DNA from: RYN-433 sp036558265
Lineage (GTDB): Bacteria; Planctomycetota; Phycisphaerae; Tepidisphaerales; Tepidisphaeraceae
Direction of reading: 5' to 3'
Assembly: GCA_036558265.1 (NCBI GenBank)
Contig: DATBFY010000615.1
Span: 1 to 5,197 of the forward strand
Length of the DNA stretch: 5,197 nt
Shown here piece after piece: positions 1 to 5,151 of this stretch. A model generated the notes under the pieces. That model had not been told where the DNA came from and made no database searches. It was given only the letters and a program-made list of their open reading frames with translations. Each line of letters starts with the position of its first letter. The first letter of the stretch is position 1. A program made the position numbers and the translations under genes.

Positions 1-19
1 CGCGCGTCCCGTGCCTCTT

Positions 20-50
20 CGAATTCCAGATTTCAGATGACGAATTTCGA
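20..50. repeat. Degenerate TTCGAATTY intergenic repeat 3' of xerC
   Basis: AT-rich island in otherwise GC-rich DNA, lying ten bases beyond the xerC stop codon at 60-62. It contains TTCGAATTCC (19-28) and CGAATTTCGA (41-50). The decamer TCGAAATTCG on the minus strand is shared with the repeats at 4459-4492 and 5037-5070. It is probably a decayed member of the same intergenic family; the match is short, so the assignment is tentative. Confidence 0.4.
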
Positions 51-59
51 GATCCGGAC

Positions 60-1178
60 CTATCCCGCCTTGGCCGGATAGTACGGCTTGTGCGGCGCGG
101 GTTGCTGTTGCGTCTCGTTGGCCGCCGGGTGCGGGATCGTGTCGGCGTTGGCGCGCGGGTGGGCGTCGTCATAGACCTGCTTGACCCGGCTGGTCGTCAG
201 GTGCGTGTAGATCTGGGTCGTGCTCAGCGACTGGTGGCCCAGCAGCTCCTGCACGCTCCGCAGGTCGGCGCCGTTGTTCAACAGGTGCGTGGCGAAGCTG
301 TGCCGCAGCGTGTGCGGGCTGATGCCGGGGTCCAGTCCGGCCTCGACCAGGTACTTGTCCAGTTTGCGCCGCACCGACCGCGTCGAGAGGGGCTCGCCAT
401 GCTTGTTCAAGAAGACGCGCTGCCCGTGCGCCTGCTGCTGCTCGCCCTGCGGGCCCTTGTTTTCGCCGGCGTTGCGCAGCTCGAAGTACCGCTGCAGCGC
501 CTTGATGGCCTGCGACCCGATCGGGGTGAGGCGGTCCTTTCGGCCCTTGCCGCGCACGCGGAGGATGCCCTCCTGCAGGTCCAGGTCGCTCATCTCCAGC
601 TCGACCAGCTCGCTCACGCGGATGCCGGATGAGTAGAGCACCTCCAGCATCGCCTTGTCGCGGGCGCCCAGCAGCTCGTTGTCGTCGGGCGCGTCCAGCA
701 GCTTCTGCACCTGCTCCAGGTCCAGGCACTTGGGAAGCCGCTTCTCCTGCTTGGGCGTGCGGATCGTCGAGAGCGGGTTGACCGAGAGCAGCCCGCGGCG
801 GATGAGGAACTTGAAGTAGCTCCGCAGCGTCGCCAGCTTGCGCGCCGTCGTGCTCTTGGTGTAGTTCTGCGCGTACAGGTACGCCAGGAACTCGCGAACC
901 GTCAGCGGCTCGCACTTGAGCTGCCGCTCGTCGAGCTGTTCGCCGGTCAGGGGCGTCGCGGCGGGAGTGGCCGACGCGTTGGCGTGACCGATCTCCCCGG
1001 CGATGAACTGGCCGAACTGGATCAGGTCGGCGCCGTAGCTCTTGACCGTGTAGTCGCTGAAGTGCTTCTCGAGCTTGAGGTAGTCGAGGAACTGCCTCAC
1101 CAGCGGCGTGAAGTTCTTGGGCTGGGGCGCGTTGGGGTAGAGGGGCGGGACGGCGGTGTCTGCTGTCGGTGCGATCAT
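60..1178 (-). CDS. xerC: Tyrosine recombinase, XerC/XerD family
   Basis: Site-specific tyrosine recombinase; the family resolves chromosome dimers at dif in the cytoplasm. With the ATG at 1178 the protein has 372 residues. The N-terminal SAM-like DNA-binding domain spans about 24-125 (FLDYLKLEKHFSDYTVKSY at 30-48) and the catalytic domain about 145-340. All six active-site residues are visible: R187 (SSGIRVSE), K211 (RGKGRKDR), H289 and R292 (PHTLRHSFATHLL), H315 (LLGHQSLS) and nucleophile Y324 (TTQIYTHL). The ending VYDDAHPRA resembles XerC more than XerD. It is longer than the usual ~300 residues because of an Ala/Thr-rich insert at 62-90, a Gly/Gln-rich insert at 236-254 and a 33-residue Pro/Gln tail after the last helix. 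An in-frame GTG at 1301 would add 41 residues that do not look like the family; no clear Shine-Dalgarno precedes 1178. XerC versus XerD cannot be settled from the sequence alone. Confidence 0.93.
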   Translation of the reverse strand: MIAPTADTAVPPLYPNAPQPKNFTPLVRQFLDYLKLEKHFSDYTVKSYGADLIQFGQFIAGEIGHANASATPAATPLTGEQLDERQLKCEPLTVREFLAYLYAQNYTKSTTARKLATLRSYFKFLIRRGLLSVNPLSTIRTPKQEKRLPKCLDLEQVQKLLDAPDDNELLGARDKAMLEVLYSSGIRVSELVELEMSDLDLQEGILRVRGKGRKDRLTPIGSQAIKALQRYFELRNAGENKGPQGEQQQAHGQRVFLNKHGEPLSTRSVRRKLDKYLVEAGLDPGISPHTLRHSFATHLLNNGADLRSVQELLGHQSLSTTQIYTHLTTSRVKQVYDDAHPRANADTIPHPAANETQQQPAPHKPYYPAKAG

Positions 1179-1402
1179 AAATGGAGCCGGGGCGGCGAAA
1201 AGACCTTGGGGGCGCACACCTGCCACACGGCCGGCGAGTCCGGTGGCCCACGACGAGAGATGAAGGCCGGCCTGACCGTGATCACGCGACGCGCTCCGCA
1301 CACCGCCAACCGATCACGATCGCAAGCCCCACCCCAGTCACGCGCCGCGGCGTACATCACCACGCGGGCGCCTGTGGGTCTCGATACACTCTCCGGGTCC
1401 GC

Positions 1403-1421
1403 CCCGCGGCTCCGACGCGGG
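1403..1421 (-). terminator. GC hairpin after the small gene, possible weak terminator
   Basis: CCCGCG (1403-1408) and CGCGGG (1416-1421) can form a 6-bp stem with a 7-nt loop, 16 nt past the stop codon of the small gene at 1437. No T-tract follows on the minus strand, so an intrinsic terminator is doubtful. The rest of the 258-nt gap between the small gene and xerC shows no recognisable promoter or gene. Confidence 0.2.
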
Positions 1422-1436
1422 AAGTCCCGATAACCT

Positions 1437-1685
1437 TCATGCAGCCTTTTTCGGCAAGTAGGCCTTTAATTCTTTGGCCAAATGCTGGCCGAGCTGATGA
1501 CTGAGCACCGCGGCGTCGAACCAGTCGAACGGCAGCTCCCGCCGGTTGACCATTTCGATCAGGCTTTCCAGCACTTTGCCTTCCTCTCCCACCTGGTAAC
1601 GGAAGCAGAATTGCTGGTTGCCCTTGACCAGGCTCAGCGTCCGCATCGCCCGGCTCTTCGTCGTGCCCTGTTGCTGCTGCTGCAT
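1437..1685 (-). CDS. Small conserved-looking hypothetical protein, 82 residues
   Basis: Function unknown. I believe similar short proteins occur in other planctomycetes, but this is memory and I cannot assign a family. The chain opens with a Gln run (MQQQQQ, from a CAG tract), then a compact core from about residue 15 (MRTLSLVKGNQQFCFRY) through a mixed helix (LESLIEMVNRRE, 39-50) to an aromatic/hydrophobic patch (LPFDWFDAAVLSHQLGQHL, 51-69) and a Lys-rich end. No signal peptide or membrane segment is seen, so it is probably cytoplasmic. The start at 1685 is chosen because AGGAG (1696-1700, minus strand) lies 10 nt upstream; the ATG at 1694 is only one base from that site. The ATG at 1646 would remove the Gln run. 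It stands alone, 483 nt after the lipoprotein gene and 258 nt before xerC. The balanced protein-like composition, good ribosome site and absence of a better frame support a real gene. Confidence 0.72.
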   Translation of the reverse strand: MQQQQQGTTKSRAMRTLSLVKGNQQFCFRYQVGEEGKVLESLIEMVNRRELPFDWFDAAVLSHQLGQHLAKELKAYLPKKAA

Positions 1686-1695
1686 GGGTCGCATT

Positions 1696-1700
1696 CTCCT
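1696..1700 (-). promoter_or_regulatory. Shine-Dalgarno AGGAG for the small gene
   Basis: AGGAG on the minus strand, 10 nt before the ATG at 1685 and 1 nt before the ATG at 1694. The spacing decides in favour of 1685 as the start. Confidence 0.55.
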
Positions 1701-1731
1701 GGGCGTCGGGCCGATCCACGCCGGACGCCCC

Positions 1732-1779
1732 TTACCGCGCCAATCGAATCCTTGCCGTTGGCGGCGTTACTGGATTCAT
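1732..1779 (-). CDS. Possible 15-codon leader ORF (MNPVTPPTARIRLAR)
   Basis: A short ORF with an unusually good ribosome binding site: GGTGGAG at 1787-1793 (minus strand), 7 nt before the ATG at 1779. It ends in TAA at 1732-1734, 46 nt before the start of the downstream small gene. The peptide MNPVTPPTARIRLAR is basic at its C-terminus and holds a Pro-Pro pair, a type of sequence that can slow ribosomes. It could be a regulatory upstream ORF, a real microprotein, or chance; no homology is known to me. The strength and exact spacing of the site are the only positive evidence. Confidence 0.3.
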   Translation of the reverse strand: MNPVTPPTARIRLAR

Positions 1780-1815
1780 CGGCAAACTCCACCGGTCACA
1801 TAACTTCAACCCGAT

Positions 1816-1849
1816 AAAACCGCCGCGACCCCGCCGCCATCGGCGGCGG
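1816..1849 (-). terminator. GC hairpin pair followed by TTTT, candidate terminator
   Basis: CCGCCGCC (1831-1838) and GGCGGCGG (1842-1849) form a perfect 8-bp stem with a 3-nt loop. On the minus strand the same upstream arm can instead pair with GCGGCGG (1820-1826), which is directly followed by TTTT (1816-1819), the layout of an intrinsic terminator. The two foldings exclude each other. It lies about 320 nt beyond the lipoprotein stop codon, so it could end read-through from that unit before the small gene. The T-tract is short and the assignment tentative. Confidence 0.3.
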
Positions 1850-1868
1850 ACTCGCGCGCGCACGGGTC

Positions 1869-1886
1869 CCGGACCTCCATGTCCGG
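1869..1886. repeat. Small inverted repeat CCGGAC/GTCCGG
   Basis: CCGGAC (1869-1874) and GTCCGG (1881-1886) flank the 6-nt loop CTCCAT. It is a 6-bp hairpin close to the one at 1831-1849; the role is unknown and it could be chance in GC-rich DNA. Confidence 0.35.
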
Positions 1887-2021
1887 CGGGCGCCGCGTCA
1901 CCGCGACGCCAAACCCCCTTACCTCATGTTGTTCGTCGCGGGTCGATTCCCTCGCGCGTCACCGTCCAACCAGGCGCCGCGGAGTCGCAGGCGTTACACA
2001 ACCTTATGCGTCAACGCGCCA

Positions 2022-2119
2022 CCGTCATCCTGAGGAGGCTCTGCCGACGAAGGATCTGGCCGCGAATGGACCGGCATCGTCGTTCTCGGCAAGATCCTTC
2101 GCTGCGCTCAGGATGACGG
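2022..2119. repeat. 98-nt imperfect hairpin repeat (GTCATCCTGAG...CTCAGGATGAC)
   Basis: The outer arms CCGTCATCCTGAG (2022-2034) and CTCAGGATGACGG (2107-2119) are perfect 13-nt inverted repeats. An inner stem is formed by CGAAGGATCT (2048-2057) and AGATCCTTCG (2092-2101), enclosing a 34-nt loop; the segments between the two stems do not pair. Read on the plus strand the right half translates as RSFAALRMT, a spurious peptide I recall seeing from dispersed intergenic repeats in many bacterial genomes. It sits 49 nt beyond the lipoprotein stop codon, so as RNA it could fold into a 3'-end hairpin. It carries no gene and has no obvious target-site duplication. It is a REP/MITE-like element by structure; its class and any partner transposase are not determinable here. 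Confidence 0.8.
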
Positions 2120-2168
2120 CCTCAGGCCGTCGGCGGACCGCACGCGCACCGTTCACGCACAAAGTCGG

Positions 2169-2888
2169 TTACAGCCCTCTGAGCTTCGGGCTCGCGATGA
2201 GCTGCTCGATCAGCTCCGAATACGCGAACCCGCAATATCGCTCCATCCGCACGTAGTACTCTTTCTCGCCCAGCGGGCCCACCGGGTCGTGCCGCCCGGC
2301 GGCGTACGCGTGCAACCGCTCCCGCACGCTGCCGTTGGCCGCGTCGAACATCCCGACCACCTGGATCACGTCGCCGGCCACGGTCGGCATCGGATCCACC
2401 TGTTTTGGCGTCGCGCGCTTCGCCAGATCGCGCGGGTCGACGTTCGGCGGCCGCACGAACGTCCCGGGCTTCACGAAGAGCTGCACCGACCCGCCGAACT
2501 TCGGCGGGTTGTACGGGTCGTAGATCGTCACCGTCGGCACGAGCAGCCCGTCGCACTGCAGCAGGTCGCACACCAGCGCCGCCTGCTCAGGCGAACTGAT
2601 CCGGTCGATGCGCAGTGCTACGTAGACCTCGGCCACGCGGTTCACCGGCACCACGGTGACCCCGCGAACCTGCTGAAGCTGCTGGAACACCAGGTCCGCC
2701 TGCAGGAACGGATCCACCCCGTGCTCGCCGCTCAGGTTGATCACCGGGGCCACCGCCCAGACCTGGCGGTGACGCGTCGGGAGGACCCTCGATTCTTCCC
2801 GGCCGTACGGGATCTGGTGGTCCGTGCAACCGCCGCCGGCCAGCAGGCCCGTGACCAGCAGCGTGAAGATCGCCAGAATGCTCCGCAT
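2169..2888 (-). CDS. Predicted lipoprotein with CsgG/TolB-N-like alpha/beta domain
   Basis: Probably an envelope lipoprotein of unknown function. From the ATG at 2888 it has 239 residues: a short basic start (MRS), a hydrophobic helix (4-17) and a weak lipobox AGGGC with Cys at 21. The body opens with VWAVAPVINLSGE (43-55), then a helix (ADLVFQQLQQV, 64-74), a strand (VTVVPVNRV, 77-85), a helix with CDLLQCDGLLVPTVTIYDPYNPPK (107-130) and a strand GSVQLFV. This alternation, starting with an A.xP..NLSG motif, is like the alpha/beta domain of CsgG, LpoB and TolB-N. The likeness is of pattern only. The C-terminus is helical and aromatic (YYVRMERYCGFAYSELIEQLI, around 211-231). A TTG at 2897 with GAGGG 6 nt upstream is an alternative start adding three residues. 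The gene lies 78 nt after the propeller gene on the same strand and is probably cotranscribed with it. Confidence 0.82.
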   Translation of the reverse strand: MRSILAIFTLLVTGLLAGGGCTDHQIPYGREESRVLPTRHRQVWAVAPVINLSGEHGVDPFLQADLVFQQLQQVRGVTVVPVNRVAEVYVALRIDRISSPEQAALVCDLLQCDGLLVPTVTIYDPYNPPKFGGSVQLFVKPGTFVRPPNVDPRDLAKRATPKQVDPMPTVAGDVIQVVGMFDAANGSVRERLHAYAAGRHDPVGPLGEKEYYVRMERYCGFAYSELIEQLIASPKLRGL

Positions 2889-2966
2889 CACCTGCAACTC
2901 GCGCCCTCATCCCTGAGAACGCCCCCTGATGTCTTTCGCGTCGTGGCCGAAACTAGCAGACGCGGA

Positions 2967-4274
2967 TTACTTTTCCAGTTCCGCGTCGGTGGAACCTATT
3001 TCGGTCCGGGGCGCGACCGGCTTCTCACCGCCCGGATCCTTCTTCGGGCGGGGTCCGACCGCCGCCCCCGCCCCCGCCACGCGGAACGGCGTTACCGGCT
3101 CGGTGCGCACCGACCACACGTTCTCGTGGCCCCCCCGGTCGCTCACGAAATAGACGCGGTTATCGCTGGACCAACACGGAGATAGACACGTGGACGTCCC
3201 GTCCGTAAGCCGCTGCCGGGCGGCCCCATCGTTATCGATGATCCAGATATCCTGTTGCCCCCGCGGCCGCCCCTTGACCGTCTGCGCCGGGTCCACCACT
3301 GTCGAGAACGCCAGTCGCTTTCCGTCGGGGCTCCAGCACGGGCTGATGATCGCCGCGTTCGAGCTCACCGCCACCTCGGTGATGCGCCTCGCCTCACCGT
3401 CCACCAGGTCCAGCGTCCACAGGCTGAACCACCGGCTGCCCCGCTGCCGCGCCCGTTGGAACGCGATCCGCTCGAGTGACTTATCCGGGCTCCAGTTCGG
3501 GAACAGGCCGTACCCGATCATCTTCCGCTCGCGCGTGGTCAGGTTCACGATCCAAAGCTCCCATTGCCCGCTGCGCCCCCCGATCGACGAGTAGACCAGG
3601 CGCGTTCCGTCCGGGCTGAAGCTGGGGTGCATGTCCTGCGACGGCCCGGACGTGACCTGCGTTACGTTCCGCCCATCCAGGTCCATCGTATACAGGTCCC
3701 AGCTTCCCGCGCGGGTCGAGCAGAAGGCGATCGTCTTGCCGTCGGGGCTGAAGCAGGGCTGGGCGTTGTCGGAGGGGTCGTTGGCCAACTGGATGACGCT
3801 GGTCCCGTCCACCCGCTGGAGGTAGATCTCGGATTTTTCGGTATGCCGCGTGCTGGTGAACGCGATCCAGTGTCCGGTCGGGTCCACGCTCACGTCCCCG
3901 TCGTAACCCTCGTCGCTGAACGTGTGCTGCTGGAAGCCGAAATCCGCGGCCTCGGTGCGCGGGCGGGTTTGCTGCCCGTCCAGCTCGCCGAAGATGTTCA
4001 CCACCGGAACCTTGATCGGTTCGGCCGGCGCGGGCGGCGGCGGCACATCGTCCGCATCATCCACCGCCGTCGTCGAATTCGCCGCCGCATCCTCGCCCTG
4101 CGCCACCGGCGCCGGGTTGGCGATGACCTCGTCGGCGTCCCCGCGCGGCGCCGTCAACGCCGCCCAGGCGTCGTTCACGCGCGTGCAGCCCGCGGCGCCC
4201 GCCAACACCCCGGCCGCCGCGATCCCCGCTCCGGCCAACCACGTCCAGCTCGTCGTATTCCGTTGTCCCGTCAT
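2967..4274 (-). CDS. TolB-like PD40 beta-propeller lipoprotein
   Basis: An envelope-anchored six-bladed beta-propeller, presumably a protein- or ligand-binding scaffold. From the ATG at 4274 the chain has 435 residues: a signal segment with hydrophobic helix 12-26 and lipobox GAAGC (Cys30), a disordered acidic Ala/Pro linker (about 45-90, with PPPPAPAEP), and six PD40/WD40-like blades. The blade signatures sit near 127-143, 171-188 (CFSPDGKTIAF), 215-230 (SFSPDGTRLVY), 257-274, 310-325 (CWSPDGKRLAF) and 364-380. A Pro/Gly/Lys tail follows to 435. Canonical TolB has an extra N-terminal alpha/beta domain before the propeller; here a linker takes its place, so this is a TolB-family protein rather than a confident tolB. 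The start at 4274 is favoured by GAGG at 4284-4287, 9 nt upstream; the in-frame ATG at 4343 would place 23 Arg-rich residues before the signal helix. The next gene downstream is the lipoprotein at 2169-2888. Confidence 0.92.
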   Translation of the reverse strand: MTGQRNTTSWTWLAGAGIAAAGVLAGAAGCTRVNDAWAALTAPRGDADEVIANPAPVAQGEDAAANSTTAVDDADDVPPPPAPAEPIKVPVVNIFGELDGQQTRPRTEAADFGFQQHTFSDEGYDGDVSVDPTGHWIAFTSTRHTEKSEIYLQRVDGTSVIQLANDPSDNAQPCFSPDGKTIAFCSTRAGSWDLYTMDLDGRNVTQVTSGPSQDMHPSFSPDGTRLVYSSIGGRSGQWELWIVNLTTRERKMIGYGLFPNWSPDKSLERIAFQRARQRGSRWFSLWTLDLVDGEARRITEVAVSSNAAIISPCWSPDGKRLAFSTVVDPAQTVKGRPRGQQDIWIIDNDGAARQRLTDGTSTCLSPCWSSDNRVYFVSDRGGHENVWSVRTEPVTPFRVAGAGAAVGPRPKKDPGGEKPVAPRTEIGSTDAELEK

Positions 4275-4283
4275 GTCGATAGG

Positions 4284-4287
4284 CCTC
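4284..4287 (-). promoter_or_regulatory. Shine-Dalgarno GAGG for the propeller gene
   Basis: GAGG on the minus strand, 9 nt before the ATG at 4274. This supports the start that puts the signal helix at the N-terminus over the upstream ATG at 4343. Confidence 0.5.
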
Positions 4288-4419
4288 GCATGGGAAATGC
4301 GCGTGCGCGCAAGACGCGCGCGCCCCAAGCCGAACATCGGCATGATCGGACCTGACGATGAGGGATCAGTGCAGCCGGCTCACGTCCGCGCGGTTATCGG
4401 ACCGGCCACGGCGTGAGAG

Positions 4420-4492
4420 GAAGCACCAAATCACAAGCATCAAATCTCAAACGAACGATCAAATTCGAAATTCGAATGACCCGAACGGCCCC
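4420..4492 (+). repeat. Intergenic repeat copy A
   Basis: An AT-rich element read on the plus strand, starting GAAGCACCAA and ending AATTCGAATGACCC. Its first 36 bases match copy B (minus strand, 5151 downward) at 29 of 36 positions, and both then end in TTCGAATGACC after a 15-16-nt length difference. Its right part (4459-4482) is identical over 24 nt to copy C at 5037-5060, with 8 of the next 10 bases also matching. It lies in the 236-nt gap between the zinc-ribbon gene and the propeller gene. Confidence 0.85.
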
Positions 4493-4510
4493 GCTGCGCC
4501 CTCGTGTCGA

Positions 4511-5005
4511 TCACGCCCAAGTTCCAGGCACGCTCCCGCATTCCGGGCAGCGATCCGGTGTCGCTCGGAGGTCGTAGCCGCAGCGCGCACAGAGACCCGA
4601 ATTTACCCGGTGCTTCCGCCTCACGCGCGCCCTGTGCACGAGAAACATCGCGGTAATCAATGGGAACGTCACGGCCCAGCCCGGGACGTGCAGGTCCACG
4701 GACGAGGAGCAATTGCTGGTATAGGGCGTGCCGGACATGTTCCACCGGAAGGTCGAGTTTCGCCGCAGTACCCACCAGTTGTCGTCCAGGGACCAGTGAC
4801 CCAAACCGGGGGCGAAACGGTAAGCATCCGACGCGCTAATGACGGTGCGTTTGAGCCACAGCTCACCTCCGCCGAACGCGACGTAGGAGGCGACTCGCGG
4901 GCTCTGCCACCAGAATACGTCCACCACGACTAAGCTGCGAATCACCAGGCCCGCCAATCCGACAGCAAAGAGCAGCGTCAGCACCATCACGGCATTCATG
5001 AGCAT
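4511..5005 (-). CDS. Two-helix membrane protein with C-terminal zinc ribbon (planctomycete type)
   Basis: Function unknown. From the ATG at 5005 it has 164 residues: a first membrane helix at about 3-22 (NAVMVLTLLFAVGLAGLVI), a polar Trp-rich region of about 85 residues that is probably extracytoplasmic, a second helix at 110-124 (WAVTFPLITAMFLVH), a basic stretch RARVRRKHR (125-133), and a zinc ribbon with Cys139, Cys142, Cys153 and Cys156 in CARCGYDLRATPDRCPECG. By the positive-inside rule the ribbon and basic stretch face the cytoplasm. From memory, small membrane proteins ending in this ribbon form large families in Planctomycetota genomes. The reading frame stays open up to an ATG at 5110, but those extra codons run through intergenic repeat C and read GHSNFEFD, so they are unlikely to be coding. 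Relatives often begin a few residues before the first helix with a basic LL-rich stretch, so a non-ATG start near 5026 (LKRQLLRML) is possible. It stands between repeat copies on both sides. Confidence 0.85.
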   Translation of the reverse strand: MLMNAVMVLTLLFAVGLAGLVIRSLVVVDVFWWQSPRVASYVAFGGGELWLKRTVISASDAYRFAPGLGHWSLDDNWWVLRRNSTFRWNMSGTPYTSNCSSSVDLHVPGWAVTFPLITAMFLVHRARVRRKHRVNSGLCARCGYDLRATPDRCPECGSVPGTWA

Positions 5006-5036
5006 TCGGAGAAGCTGTCTTTTCAGCAGAGCAGAG

Positions 5037-5070
5037 TCAAATTCGAAATTCGAATGACCCAAACGACCCC
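5037..5070 (+). repeat. Intergenic repeat copy C (direct repeat of 4459-4492)
   Basis: 24 nt identical to 4459-4482 in the same orientation, followed by 10 nt with 8 matches, giving 32 of 34. The two copies are 578 nt apart and bracket the zinc-ribbon gene. The copy ends in AATGACCC and its core is the near-palindrome AATTCGAAATTCGAA. Confidence 0.9.
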
Positions 5071-5096
5071 CTCCGCCGCCGGCTTTTTGGGTCATT
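5053..5096. repeat. 11-bp perfect inverted repeat
   Basis: AATGACCCAAA (5053-5063) and TTTGGGTCATT (5086-5096) are perfect complements around a 22-nt GC-rich loop. The left arm is the end of repeat copy C, so this is a hairpin formed by two repeat copies in opposite orientation. It lies in the leader of the zinc-ribbon gene; no T-tract follows on the minus strand. Confidence 0.75.
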
Positions 5097-5104
5097 GATC
5101 CCTT

Positions 5105-5151
5105 GGTCATTCGAATTCGTTTGAATTTTGGAGCTTGGAACTTGGTGCTTC
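5105..5151 (-). repeat. Intergenic repeat copy B, with three 7-nt tandem units
   Basis: On the minus strand this reads GAAGCACCAAGTTCCAAGCT and continues to TTCGAATGACC, an inverted relative of copy A. Its GGTCATTCGAATT end (5105-5117 on plus) is a perfect 13-nt inverted match to 5047-5059 in copy C. Within it, TTGGAGC, TTGGAAC and TTGGTGC form three adjacent 7-nt units at 5128-5148. It begins inside the stop codon of the upstream gene. Confidence 0.82.

Larger units (their letters stand above)
1686..2168. other. Gene-poor intergenic region between small gene and lipoprotein gene
   Basis: About 480 nt with no convincing long gene. From high to low coordinate (the transcription direction) it holds the hairpin repeat at 2022-2119, unremarkable GC-rich sequence (1887-2021), the GC hairpins at 1869-1886 and 1816-1849, the leader-like ORF at 1732-1779 and the ribosome site at 1696-1700. 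A plus-strand frame at 1879-2256 runs through the hairpin repeat and into the lipoprotein gene and is judged spurious. No clean -35/-10 pair was recognised. Confidence 0.6.

Noticed and set aside
169..1251. Second long minus-strand frame overlapping xerC
   Set aside because: Arg/Ala/Gly-rich shadow of the xerC frame, without motifs.
1673..1684. CTG/CAG trinucleotide tract
   Set aside because: Short and accounted for as the Gln run of the small protein; not a microsatellite of note by itself.
1990..2020. Possible dif-like site (TTATGCG at 2004-2010 matches a XerC-arm end)
   Set aside because: The expected second arm with TTATGTTA-like sequence at the right spacing is absent; a heptamer match is not enough.
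1879..2256. Plus-strand open frame of 125 codons in the intergenic region
   Set aside because: It runs through the hairpin repeat (giving the familiar false RSFAALRMT string) and into the 3' end of the lipoprotein gene on the other strand; no ribosome site and no domain.
2289..3185. Long plus-strand frame of 298 codons opposite the lipoprotein and propeller genes
   Set aside because: Arg/His/Pro-rich translation typical of a GC-rich shadow frame; the minus strand carries clear signal peptides and PD40 motifs.
4275..4343. N-terminal extension of the propeller protein from the ATG at 4343
   Set aside because: It adds 23 Arg-rich residues before the signal helix, whereas the ATG at 4274 has GAGG 9 nt upstream and gives a normal lipoprotein start.
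5037..5151. Clustered short repeats considered as a CRISPR array
   Set aside because: Copies are in opposite orientations, AT-rich and unevenly spaced, with no regular spacers and no cas genes.
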